In this document: one piece after another, positions 1-6,437 of the stretch
Layout of the letters: every line of letters begins with the position of its first letter
Position numbering within the stretch: the stretch's first letter is position 1
IMG/VR virus record: IMGVR_UViG_3300007363_000080
Coordinates: 1 to 27,271 of that record
Length of the DNA stretch: 27,271 bases
Direction: 5' to 3' (one strand)
Origin: a virus
Translations under genes and position numbers: made by a program
The notes under the pieces: generated by a model
Told to the model about the DNA's origin: nothing
The model's input: only the letters and a program-made list of their open reading frames with translations
Database searches by the model: none

Positions 1-1
1 G

Positions 2-958
2 GCTTACAAGCTCCTTAAACGGGCTGTTGATGGGCTGGCTAAACAATCTCTGGAATTGGGCGAACTTCGAGAGCTTGCGGACGGCGTTACAACGCTCTGC
101 GCCGGTAAGCAGCGTCTTCAACGGTCCATCGCTGACATTGACGCCGAGATCGAAGCCGACGTTAAAGCGGCGCAGGAAGGCAAGACAGGCGAAGAAGGCT
201 CGCTGACGTGGGGGCTGCGGAAGCTGGACAATTTCCTTCGCCCGATTCGGCGGCATGAATATGTTTTAGTTTGTGCTCGCCCTTCGCGGGGCAAGTCGTC
301 CATGCTCTCTTTCATGGCAGGAGCCAATCTGATGCAGGGGAAGCGGGTGGCATATTTCACCCTAGAAACCTCGGACAAGGCTGTGGTGCAACAGATGGCC
401 GCTCAGTTGGCCGGGGTGCGGCTGGACAGCATGGCCCAATGGATGCCGGATCAATTCCGGCAATTCAACAAGGCCCGCGCCGACTTGAAGAATAGCAAGC
501 ACCTTCTGGTGTTCGACCGTGACATGTCATTGGACGCCATTACAGCCCGTTGCAGGCTCTTGGCGGGGTCTTTCAAGCCCGATCTAGTCATCCTCGACTA
601 TTTGGGCCTGGTGGCCACCAACGGACGGTCCCCGTATGAGCGGGTCAGCCTTGTTTCTAAGGCCATGATTCCGCTGCGGAAGACGCTGCAATGCCCCCTT
701 GTGGTGGGGCAGCAACTCAATCGGGCCGCAGAAGCGCAGGAACGGGAGCCTACGTTGGGGGATTTACGCGATAGCGGGCAGTTGGAGGAGGATGCCCACC
801 GTTGCGTCATGTTGCATTGGAAGGACAGCCAATTCCTCGACAGGGAAATCCGCGCCTACAAAATCCTCCAGCCGAAGCTGAGAGACGGGCGGACGACAGC
901 CGTTGACGGCATAGAATTTCACGCCCCCACAACGACGTGGCGGGAAGCAACGCAGTAA
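2..958 (+). CDS. DnaB-type replicative helicase (5' end cut by window edge)
   Basis: RecA-fold ATPase of the DnaB replicative helicase family, which unwinds DNA ahead of the phage replisome. The Walker A motif ARPSRGKSS is at about nt 275-301 and the Walker B motif DLVILDYLG at about 581-607. These are followed by a QQLNR segment and the typical DnaB tail RDSGQLEEDA, the region that carries the DNA-loop and arginine-finger motifs. The frame is open to the left edge, so the TTG at 56 is probably internal and the true start lies outside the window. The visible part is the C-terminal motor domain plus a short helical linker; the N-terminal primase-interacting domain is not seen. The stop lies 4 nt before the next gene. 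The helicase assignment is strong; whether the full protein also carries a primase domain cannot be seen. Confidence 0.88.
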   Translation, partial: AYKLLKRAVDGLAKQSLELGELRELADGVTTLCAGKQRLQRSIADIDAEIEADVKAAQEGKTGEEGSLTWGLRKLDNFLRPIRRHEYVLVCARPSRGKSSMLSFMAGANLMQGKRVAYFTLETSDKAVVQQMAAQLAGVRLDSMAQWMPDQFRQFNKARADLKNSKHLLVFDRDMSLDAITARCRLLAGSFKPDLVILDYLGLVATNGRSPYERVSLVSKAMIPLRKTLQCPLVVGQQLNRAAEAQEREPTLGDLRDSGQLEEDAHRCVMLHWKDSQFLDREIRAYKILQPKLRDGRTTAVDGIEFHAPTTTWREATQ

Positions 959-962
959 ACAC

Positions 963-1196
963 ATGACAACCACAGACACAACCCTTCTGGCGCACAACGG
1001 GTACGTCCAGCTTACGAACGAATACATCCTTCCCGATGAGGAGGAGATGTTTGAGCGGGCGAAGGCCCAGCTTGAGAAGAACAGCCGCAGCTATGTCTGC
1101 GTTTCCAACGACATTGGCACGTCCATTTGGGTGAAGAAGCCCTTTGGCGGGCTCCAATTCACCGACTATGCGCGGGAACAGGGGGAGGCATCATGA
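963..1196 (+). CDS. Small hypothetical phage protein (77 aa)
   Basis: Short acidic protein that I do not recognise. It starts 4 nt after the helicase stop and its TGA overlaps the ATG of the next gene (ATGA at 1193-1196), so it is likely translated from the same message. The middle (EEEMFERAKAQLEKN) is predicted helical; the C-terminal half has alternating hydrophobics (YVCVSNDIG, SIWVKKPFGGLQF) that suggest a small beta sheet. No signal peptide or membrane segment is present. Being packed between helicase and nuclease genes suggests an accessory role in DNA metabolism, but that rests on position only. Confidence 0.6.
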   Translation: MTTTDTTLLAHNGYVQLTNEYILPDEEEMFERAKAQLEKNSRSYVCVSNDIGTSIWVKKPFGGLQFTDYAREQGEAS

Positions 1197-1537
1197 GCCT
1201 CACACGCAAGAAGCCCATGCGCCGCGTCTCCAAGAAGCGGGCGACGGATAACAAGCTCTATCTGGCCAAGCGGAAAGCCTTCCTTGCCCTGCGCCCTCTC
1301 TGTGAGGTGTGGGTGGAGTTGACGAACGAGGGAACACGGGAAGCAAGCCTGCTTAAAGGGCAGATTTTTGGCGGCATTGCCCTGCGGCCCGAATACTCCT
1401 CTGACGTGCATCACATGGAGGGACGGCGGGGGGAGAGGTTCTTGGACGACAACACCTGGATGGCCTGCTCAAGAAAAGCTCATGCTTGGATTCATGCTCA
1501 CCCCAAACAAGCCCGCGTTATGGGCTGGTTAAAATGA
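1193..1537 (+). CDS. Small HNH-family nuclease (114 aa)
   Basis: Phage HNH-type endonuclease-like protein. I chose the ATG at 1193 because AGGGGGAGG lies just upstream and it makes an ATGA overlap with the previous gene; an in-frame upstream GTG/ATG extension would only overlap that gene. The N-terminus is very basic (KKPMRRVSKKR, DNA contact). The core has the DVHH motif (His73/His74), the loop FLDDNTW (Asn87) and a C-terminal helix with His97 and His101 in KAHAWIH, matching the His-Asn-His pattern. Cys37 and Cys92 could bind zinc. The last 20 codons are matched at the end of the following gene, suggesting that the 3' end has been rebuilt by insertion of that gene. Its TGA overlaps the next ATG. 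Such small HNH proteins often help DNA packaging or resolution; which applies here is unknown. Confidence 0.75.
   Translation: MSLTRKKPMRRVSKKRATDNKLYLAKRKAFLALRPLCEVWVELTNEGTREASLLKGQIFGGIALRPEYSSDVHHMEGRRGERFLDDNTWMACSRKAHAWIHAHPKQARVMGWLK
1475..1537 (+). repeat. 3'-end repeat copy 1 (last 20 codons of first HNH gene)
   Basis: This encodes the C-terminal pattern K-A-H-x-W-I-H-x5-A-R-x-M-G-W-L-K-stop. The same pattern, with the same spacing and stop, recurs at 2089-2151. The last 18 bases differ at one position only (ATGGGCTGGTTAAAATGA against ATGGGGTGGTTAAAATGA); further upstream the two copies are similar as protein but diverged as DNA. In both places the TGA overlaps the ATG of the next gene. 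Confidence 0.8.
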
Positions 1538-2151
1538 GAGGCTATACCGAGGCGGACGAGGCATTTATCCGCGCAAACTATATCACAATGCCTTACCCGA
1601 TTTTGGCCCACTTTCTTGGCAAGAAAACAACGGCCATCGGTGAAAAAGTTAAACGTATGCGGCTTCCGTCAAAACTGGCCGCAACCAAACCGGCCAGGAC
1701 ACGAAAATCCTATCGCTGCTATGTGACGTGGCGCTGCATGATCCGGCGGTGCACCAACCCCAAATGCGAATTTTGGCACGCATACGGCGGACGCGGAATC
1801 AAGGTGTGCGAAAGATGGCTGTTATCGTTTGATGCGTTTTTGTCAGATATGGGCGAGCGCAAGCCAACCGAGTCTATCGACAGAATTAACCCGGACGGAG
1901 ACTATGAGCCGTCCAACTGCCGATGGATTCCCAAATCTGAGCAGGGCAAAACTACGCGCCGCTACTTAAACGCCAAGCCGTGCTTCGTCTGCAACGAACG
2001 CCGCACAAGCTGCGGGGGGCGGTGCGCCAGGTGCGCGGAATACTACAGGAAGCGCGGGATTGAGCGTCCAAAGGATTTGGGCGCTGAGAAGGCGCATCGT
2101 TGGATACATTCAAATGCTTCGTCTGCAAGAAAGATGGGGTGGTTAAAATGA
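1534..2151 (+). CDS. HNH homing-type endonuclease, YGGRGI family (205 aa)
   Basis: Free-standing HNH nuclease of the type common in phages. The ATG at 1534 overlaps the previous TGA and is preferred over an upstream in-frame ATG lying inside the previous gene. Residues 1-45 look like a helix-turn-helix DNA-binding segment (TEADEAFIRANY ... ILAHFLGKK). The nuclease region spans about 60-140 with the family signature HAYGGRGIKVCERW and SIDRINPDGDYEPSNCRW. Residues 148-168 hold two CxxC pairs (CFVC, CARC) that may bind zinc. The last 20 residues copy the C-terminus of the preceding HNH protein, which is foreign to this family and probably a remnant of the gene it entered. I infer that this is a mobile gene. 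Its target site is unknown. Confidence 0.8.
   Translation: MRGYTEADEAFIRANYITMPYPILAHFLGKKTTAIGEKVKRMRLPSKLAATKPARTRKSYRCYVTWRCMIRRCTNPKCEFWHAYGGRGIKVCERWLLSFDAFLSDMGERKPTESIDRINPDGDYEPSNCRWIPKSEQGKTTRRYLNAKPCFVCNERRTSCGGRCARCAEYYRKRGIERPKDLGAEKAHRWIHSNASSARKMGWLK
2089..2151 (+). repeat. 3'-end repeat copy 2 (end of inserted endonuclease gene)
   Basis: Diverged partner of the segment at 1475-1537. It codes for K-A-H-R-W-I-H ... A-R-K-M-G-W-L-K-stop in the frame of the inserted endonuclease. If the endonuclease entered the first HNH gene, this copy is the original 3' end and the other copy is the replacement brought in with the insert, or the reverse. Confidence 0.75.
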
Positions 2152-2342
2152 AAACCGGAGAAGGGTTCGATTTTCAATACCCCAACGGAAACATCCTACA
2201 TGTAGTTCGCGTTAAGGGTGGGTATGAGTTCTGGACGGAGGAAAAGCAGGACGAGAAGGACAAGGCCCGCCATCGCTGCAATTTCGAGGGGGAGCCAGGA
2301 GCCCCCTTTGACGAGAATTTAGACACGCAAAGCGAACAATAA
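2148..2342 (+). CDS. Small hypothetical protein (64 aa)
   Basis: Starts at an ATG that overlaps the TGA of the homing-type nuclease (ATGA at 2148-2151), the same junction layout as at 1534. The protein is hydrophilic and acidic at the C-terminus, with one probable beta region (GNILHVVRVKGGYEFWTEE). No known domain, signal or membrane segment is seen. Before the proposed insertion this gene would have overlapped the first HNH gene directly. Function unknown. Confidence 0.55.
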   Translation: MKTGEGFDFQYPNGNILHVVRVKGGYEFWTEEKQDEKDKARHRCNFEGEPGAPFDENLDTQSEQ

Positions 2343-2358
2343 TCAGAGGACAAACACA

Positions 2359-3114
2359 ATGAACACGTTTCAGGAATTGAATGAGAAGCTCGGGGGCAAT
2401 GAAGTTGCCTCCGATTGGTCTAAGCACAGCAATGGAGGGGGCTGGGTGCATAAGAGCGCCAAGGTGGACGCCACAGCATACATTGGAGACAACGCCATAG
2501 TGTGGGGGCGGGTTTACGGGAACGCACGGGTTGACGGGAACGCATTGGTTTACGAGAACGCACAGGTTTCCGGGGACGCACAGGTTTACGGGAACGCACG
2601 GGTTGCCGAGAACGCATGGGTTTTCGGGGACGCACGGGTTGACGGGAACGCACGGGTTTACGGGAACGCACGGGTTTCCGGGGACGCATGGGTTTACGAA
2701 GACGCACGGGTTTGCGGAGACGCATGGGTTGCCGAGAACGCATTGGTTTACGGGAACGCATGGGTTTACGGGAACGCATTGGTTTACGGGAACGCATGGG
2801 TTTACGGGAACGCACGGGTTGACGGGAACGCATTGGTTTACGGGAACGCATGGGTTTACGGGAACGCACGGGTTTCCGGGGACGCACGGGTTTGCGGGGA
2901 CGCATGGGAAACATCGCCCCTGTTCATCGTTGGCTCAAAACACTCGCTCACCAACGCCAGGAAAGGGCACATTCAAATCGGCTGTAAGTGCGCCCCGTTC
3001 AAATGGTGGTTGAGCAAGGACGGGTTGGCCTTTGCGAAGGACAGCGGCTACACGGCGGCGCAGATCAAGGAGTATCGCGCCTACGTTAAACTGTTCATGG
3101 CGGTGGGGAAATAA
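2359..3114 (+). CDS. Hexapeptide-repeat left-handed beta-helix protein (251 aa)
   Basis: Start ATG has AGAGGACA upstream. After a short N-terminal region, residues from about 29 to 183 are hexapeptide repeats: VHKSAK, VDATAY, IGDNAI, then 22 uninterrupted units of the form V-x-[GE]-[ND]-A-x. This is the hallmark of a left-handed parallel beta helix, three hexapeptides per coil, giving a triangular rod about 7-8 coils long. The C-terminal 65 residues form a separate region (SPLFIVGSKHSLTNA, GCKCAPFKWWL) seen in prophage and phage relatives annotated as polymer-forming or YdcK-like proteins; that link is from memory of the family. No transferase signature is evident, so a structural or surface-binding role is more likely than acyltransfer. 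The gene is flanked by DNA metabolism genes, not virion genes. Function unknown. Confidence 0.75.
   Translation: MNTFQELNEKLGGNEVASDWSKHSNGGGWVHKSAKVDATAYIGDNAIVWGRVYGNARVDGNALVYENAQVSGDAQVYGNARVAENAWVFGDARVDGNARVYGNARVSGDAWVYEDARVCGDAWVAENALVYGNAWVYGNALVYGNAWVYGNARVDGNALVYGNAWVYGNARVSGDARVCGDAWETSPLFIVGSKHSLTNARKGHIQIGCKCAPFKWWLSKDGLAFAKDSGYTAAQIKEYRAYVKLFMAVGK
2512..2907 (+). repeat. 18-bp tandem repeat, 22 units
   Basis: Coding minisatellite with consensus GTTTACGGGAACGCACGG and variants at the second, third, fourth and sixth codons (for example GTTGACGGG, GTTTCCGGGGAC, GCATGG, GCATTG). Exactly 22 units in register, with no indel, encode V-[YDSAFC]-[GE]-[ND]-A-[RWLQ]. Because 18 is a multiple of three, other frames also stay open through it, producing long spurious reading frames on both strands. 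Unit number could change by slippage or recombination without frameshift. Confidence 0.95.
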
Positions 3115-3124
3115 GGAGGGCGCT

Positions 3125-3391
3125 ATGAACGTCCAGCCCACCAACGAAAGGTATGTGTACGAGGCCGGAAGCGAGACGGAAGCCCGCACCTACCGCGTTG
3201 ACCTCCTGGCCAACGATGGGGCCGGGTGCTGCTCCTGCACCGATTTCAGCGCCCGCCGACAGCCAGCCCTACGCAATGGGGCCGTTCCGCTGACGGACGC
3301 TTGTGTATGCAAGCATCTACGTGCCGCGCACACCCACTTTCTGCGTGGTATCCTAAAAGCCCTCGCAGCCGAGGAGAACAATGGCCCGTAA
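3125..3391 (+). CDS. SWIM-type zinc-finger protein (88 aa)
   Basis: The start is the ATG at 3125 with AAGGAGG upstream at good spacing; longer forms would overlap the previous gene. The protein contains the SWIM pattern CxC ... CxH: Cys36-Ser-Cys38 in CCSCTDF and Cys62-Lys-His64 in CVCKHL, about 23 residues apart. SWIM domains bind zinc and are used in DNA or protein binding. A beta segment (YVYEAGSETEARTYRVDLL) precedes the finger, which is typical of small stand-alone SWIM proteins. Its end overlaps the start of the next HNH gene. Likely a nucleic-acid-associated accessory factor; the exact role is unknown. Confidence 0.7.
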   Translation: MNVQPTNERYVYEAGSETEARTYRVDLLANDGAGCCSCTDFSARRQPALRNGAVPLTDACVCKHLRAAHTHFLRGILKALAAEENNGP

Positions 3392-3812
3392 GACAACCCC
3401 AAAACCCCACGCGGGCGGAAAATGGACTACCTCAAGAAAATTCTCGTTTATACGAAGCGCATTAAGACGCGCCTCAGTCAGATGGCCGCCACGCGGCGCG
3501 GCAATGAAGGCGGCACAGCAACCGTACTCGGGGCCAAACAAGCGGCAGAAATGGCGCTACAAATGCGCTCAATGCGATGGGTGGTTCATGGGGAAGGAAA
3601 TCCAAGTGGATCACGTCGTCCCCGCTGGGAAGCTCCAAGATTATAGCGATTTGCCGGGGTTTGTGGAACGCCTGTTCTGCGAGGCAGATGGGCTCCGCAT
3701 CCTCTGTGACGGCTGCCATCAAATAAAGACGAACGCCGAGAGAGAGGCGCATAAACACACAGCAAGGAACACACACAATGAAAGCTCAGACACAAACCAT
3801 CTACATCCCTGA
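3381..3812 (+). CDS. HNH endonuclease (143 aa)
   Basis: Classic small phage HNH nuclease with a treble-clef metal site. CxxC at Cys62/Cys65 (CAQC), the catalytic segment VDHVVPAGKL with Asp77-His78, and a second CxxC at Cys109/Cys112 followed by His113 (CDGCHQIKTNAER) match the HNH consensus. The first 60 residues are strongly basic and probably bind DNA. The ATG lies within the last codons of the SWIM gene and the 3' end overlaps the next gene by 35 nt, so all three are translationally linked. In many phages such proteins act with terminase in DNA packaging; here the gene lies away from the virion genes, so a homing or degradative role is also possible. Confidence 0.85.
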   Translation: MARKTTPKPHAGGKWTTSRKFSFIRSALRRASVRWPPRGAAMKAAQQPYSGPNKRQKWRYKCAQCDGWFMGKEIQVDHVVPAGKLQDYSDLPGFVERLFCEADGLRILCDGCHQIKTNAEREAHKHTARNTHNESSDTNHLHP

Positions 3813-4386
3813 CACGCGGGGGGTAGTCGTCAGTCGATACGGCAAGAGCAACATGAAGCTCGGGCCTTCGGTATTCACCTATTCCCGCCATGCCCTAGTG
3901 ACATGTCCGGGGGCGTCGGAATGGTGCTCTAAAGCCTGCTACGCGCAGCGGATTGGGGCTCCTACGACGTGGGTGTACGATCAGAACGCGGGGCCGGATG
4001 TCCCGCCGATTCCCGCCGAGTGCAAGATTCTGCGGCTGCATGTGAGCGGGGACTTTGACCTTCTTGCGTACATCGAGAATTGGATTCTCCGTCTATCCGA
4101 GCGCCCCGACGTAAGGGCGTGGGGCTACACGCGAAGCTGGCGGTTGGAGTGGCTTTTGCCCGCTTTGGAGCGGCTGCGGGCGCTGCCCAATGTTCAGCTA
4201 TTCGCCTCTACGGACCCGTCCATGCCCAAGCCTCCCGCTGGTTGGCGCGTGGCGTGGATTGAGGGGGACGAGCATATTCCCGATAGCTCGCTCATCTGCC
4301 CGGAAGAGACGGGAGAAAAGAAGGACTGCGCTTCCTGCGGCTACTGCTGGAAGCCCGGACGGGATGTGACGTTCCTAAAACACTAA
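3778..4386 (+). CDS. Gp88-like Cys-rich phage protein (202 aa)
   Basis: Start ATG has AAGGAAC upstream. The sequence resembles the gp88 group of phage proteins and the wider Gp37/Gp68-type family (recognised by pattern, not by search). An N-terminal cysteine cluster C-x6-C-x3-C (Cys43, 50, 54; CPGASEWCSKACYA) is followed by alternating strand-helix elements with motifs RLHVSGDF, WGYTRSW, LFASTD and WRVAWIEGDE. A C-terminal cluster comprises Cys174, 184, 187 and 190. This looks like a TIM-barrel-type fold with bound iron-sulphur or zinc. The biochemical function is not established to my knowledge. The following gene starts 9 nt downstream of its stop, after a CCCCGCCCC stretch with no good ribosome binding site, suggesting coupling. 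Confidence 0.6.
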   Translation: MKAQTQTIYIPDTRGVVVSRYGKSNMKLGPSVFTYSRHALVTCPGASEWCSKACYAQRIGAPTTWVYDQNAGPDVPPIPAECKILRLHVSGDFDLLAYIENWILRLSERPDVRAWGYTRSWRLEWLLPALERLRALPNVQLFASTDPSMPKPPAGWRVAWIEGDEHIPDSSLICPEETGEKKDCASCGYCWKPGRDVTFLKH

Positions 4387-4395
4387 CCCCGCCCC

Positions 4396-6108
4396 ATGAA
4401 GCCTAGAAAGTTTGTAGTGGCGTCGGACATTCACGGCATAGAGGCAGACATGCCCGCCGTGGACGCCCTGTTGGGGTTTGTGAAGGACTTCGCCCCCGAG
4501 GTAAGGGTGTTGGCAGGGGATGTATGGGACTTCGGGGCCATCCGTAACGGAGCCTCACCGGAGGAACGCGGCATCTCCATGCGGGATGACTTTGAGTGCG
4601 GGGCTACGATAGCGGACACGTTCTTTAAGGGCGGGAAGGATAATCACCTGATGCTCGGAAATCATTGCTTAGCCAAAGGCACGGATTTGCTGACAAGCAA
4701 TGGCTGGATGCCTGTTGAACAGGTGACATCCAATCACCTTGTTGCCCAATTCCGGCTGGATACAGGGGAGGTGTCCTATTCCAATCCGCTCGGAACGGTG
4801 GTTAGACATGCCGAGGAAGTGTATTCCATTGAGGGCCGGTACACGCATCAAGTGGTATCTGCGGGACATGACGTAGTGCTGAACGGGGTAAAGCATAAGG
4901 CTGCCGACCTTTACGGGCGTTTCATTAAGGAAAGCTCTATCAGGACTAGCGGCCCCAACCTGGAACCCGAATCCCCAGACGAATCCATGGCTACATGGCT
5001 AAGGGTTCTAACGTGGGTGATAATGGACGGCTGCATCGTCAACCTGAAGAAGTATAACGCCAAAACGACAAAGGCCCGCGTTCAGTTTAAGCTGTCTGTG
5101 CCCCGCAAAATCGAGGCGCTAAAGGCTTTGCTGGAGAAGGCTGGGATCAAGTACACATTCGCTCTTTGCAAGAAGACCGGGGTGAATAAGCTCCAGCCCT
5201 ATTACATCCGCATTTACGGGGATGACGCTCGCAAGATTGTGGCGGCATTGGATGGCGAGAAGCGCATCCCTGAAGGGTGGGCGTGGCTGCCCAAAGCCTA
5301 CTTCCTAACGGTGATTGATGCCATTCGGGAAACAGACGGGGCGGTGTGCTACCGGCATACAACGTGGACTACGACGGACAAGCGTAACGCCGACACCATG
5401 CAGCGTTGGGCCATTCATTGTGGCTGCGACTTTGCCATTCGAGCCACAAAGCCCAATCCAAAGGCTTTTCCCAACGGGAAACAGCAATGGAACTGTCGCT
5501 TCCGGTTTAACGCCTCCGGGCACGTCAACCAAAAGTTGAAAATCACGCGGCTGCCGTACAATGCCAACGTCTATTGCGTCACCATGCCGCTCGGGACGGT
5601 GGTTACGCGGTATGAGGGGCGTGTGGCCTTCACAGGCAACTGTGTCAGGGCTTATGACCTCTGCCATTCCGTGGACGCCGTTAGAGCCGATTTGGGGCGA
5701 AAGATGGTGGAGGACATAGGCTATGTCGCCCGCAGGAACAAAGCCCGCCTATACCCCTACGATAGCCGTCATGGGGTCTTGGAATTGGGGCACCTGAAGG
5801 TGGTACATGGCTACCACACCGGGGCGTCCGCTTGTGCCTCCCATTCCCGCATCTACGGGAACGTCATCTTTGGGCACGTCCATTCGATTGAGAGCTACCA
5901 GACGCCAGGGCTACGCCAACAGGAAGCGCGAGCCATTGGGTGCCTCTGCAAGCTGGATATGGACTACGCGGACAGGAAGACGGGGAAGCTGCGCTGGGCT
6001 CACGGGTGGGCGGCGGGCTATCTGTTTGAGGACGGCACTTACACGCTCTGGCAAATTCGGTCTATCAATGGGAGGTTTTATGCGCCAACGGGCCTCAAAG
6101 AGTATTGA
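4396..6108 (+). CDS. Metallophosphoesterase interrupted by an intein (570 aa precursor)
   Basis: Calcineurin-like metallophosphoesterase whose coding frame contains an in-frame intein. N-extein residues 1-90 carry the metal-site motifs SDIHG (Asp11, His13), GDVWD (Asp42) and GNH (88-90). C-extein residues 416-570 carry VVHGYH (His471) and GHVH (493-496). The intein occupies 91-415, directly after GNH, so the catalytic site is split in the precursor and would only be complete after splicing, giving a 245-residue enzyme. Relatives in phages are stand-alone phosphoesterases or nucleases in DNA metabolism; the substrate here is unknown. The normal Glu/Asp after GNH is replaced by Cys416, the nucleophile required by the intein. 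The 3' end overlaps the next gene by 29 nt. Confidence 0.9.
   Translation: MKPRKFVVASDIHGIEADMPAVDALLGFVKDFAPEVRVLAGDVWDFGAIRNGASPEERGISMRDDFECGATIADTFFKGGKDNHLMLGNHCLAKGTDLLTSNGWMPVEQVTSNHLVAQFRLDTGEVSYSNPLGTVVRHAEEVYSIEGRYTHQVVSAGHDVVLNGVKHKAADLYGRFIKESSIRTSGPNLEPESPDESMATWLRVLTWVIMDGCIVNLKKYNAKTTKARVQFKLSVPRKIEALKALLEKAGIKYTFALCKKTGVNKLQPYYIRIYGDDARKIVAALDGEKRIPEGWAWLPKAYFLTVIDAIRETDGAVCYRHTTWTTTDKRNADTMQRWAIHCGCDFAIRATKPNPKAFPNGKQQWNCRFRFNASGHVNQKLKITRLPYNANVYCVTMPLGTVVTRYEGRVAFTGNCVRAYDLCHSVDAVRADLGRKMVEDIGYVARRNKARLYPYDSRHGVLELGHLKVVHGYHTGASACASHSRIYGNVIFGHVHSIESYQTPGLRQQEARAIGCLCKLDMDYADRKTGKLRWAHGWAAGYLFEDGTYTLWQIRSINGRFYAPTGLKEY
4666..5640 (+). mobile_element. LAGLIDADG intein (325 aa) in metallophosphoesterase
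   Basis: The first residue is Cys91 with a block A-like start (CLAKGTDLLTSNGWMPVEQV). The block B histidine is in VSAGHDVVL. A central homing endonuclease of the LAGLIDADG/DOD type has two motifs, LTWVIMDG (205-212, Asp211) and VIDAIRETDG (306-315, Asp314). Block F/G is VYCVTMPLGTVV ... GRVAFTGN, and the +1 extein residue is Cys416. The terminal Asn415 is present; the residue before it is Gly instead of the usual His, a variation known in other inteins. All catalytic positions for splicing and both endonuclease acids are retained, so it is probably active in both. The insertion lies at a conserved active-site motif (GNH), a usual choice for inteins. The boundaries are firm because block G and the +1 Cys fit exactly. 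Confidence 0.92.
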
Positions 6109-6349
6109 CCCTTGGGCGGCAATGGACGCCTTGGTGAAGGCCAACGAGGAGCCTATGGGCGCGGAGTGGTTTACTGCTGCCGATTTTGCCGATCATTACG
6201 GGACCACCGTTGACGCCGCTCAAGCCAAGCTATCCCGGCTAACCCGCGCCGGGCAACTTGAGCGCTGGAAGGGGACGGGCCGCATCTGCCGCCGCACCCT
6301 CACCAAATACCGTCCTATCGTCGCTAAACCGCTTGACAAGCAGCGGTAG
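6080..6349 (+). CDS. Small winged-helix-like protein (89 aa)
   Basis: The start is chosen at ATG 6080, 5 nt after GGGAGG; the longer frame runs inside the metallophosphoesterase gene and is a shadow. Residues 29-65 (EWFTAADFADHYGTTVDAAQAKLSRLTRAGQLERWKG) read as a helix-turn-helix followed by a wing, as in small winged-helix DNA-binding proteins, with a basic tail. It is the last gene of the + strand arm, and the intrinsic terminator lies about 45 nt after its stop. It could be a phage regulator or a subunit that guides a nuclease; no target is known. Confidence 0.55.
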   Translation: MRQRASKSIDPWAAMDALVKANEEPMGAEWFTAADFADHYGTTVDAAQAKLSRLTRAGQLERWKGTGRICRRTLTKYRPIVAKPLDKQR

Positions 6350-6395
6350 GTGTAAAATGTCGTCCGTGGGTGTTCATTGTAGGGCTTAGTCCCTC

Positions 6396-6437
6396 CCCCT
6401 CCTTGGCTGCGTGTAGCCTTGGAGGGGTTGTTTTTTT
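6396..6437 (+). terminator. Intrinsic terminator of the + strand arm
   Basis: Stem CCCCTCC (6396-6402) pairs with GGAGGGG (6421-6427). An inner stem GGCT/AGCC (6405-6408 with 6415-6418) has a GCGTGT loop, with TT/TT unpaired between the two stems. TTGTTTTTTT follows. There is no T tract on the other side, so it should act on + strand transcripts only. Its last T is the first base of the tRNA-Arg. Confidence 0.85.

Noticed and set aside
56-58. TTG as start of the helicase gene
   Set aside because: The frame stays open to the left edge and continues with plausible helical residues, so the gene is more likely cut by the window.
2512-2907. CRISPR-like array
   Set aside because: The units are contiguous 18-bp coding repeats with no spacers, and they translate to a regular beta helix.
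2420-3013. Long alternative frames on both strands across the hexapeptide-repeat gene (about 160 aa each)
   Set aside because: They are created by the 18-bp repeat, which keeps every stop-free frame open. The products are simple repeats such as RKPMRS and THGFTG with no ribosome binding site.
5305-5667. Antisense frame inside the intein
   Set aside because: It overlaps the conserved splicing and endonuclease motifs of the intein and has no start signal.
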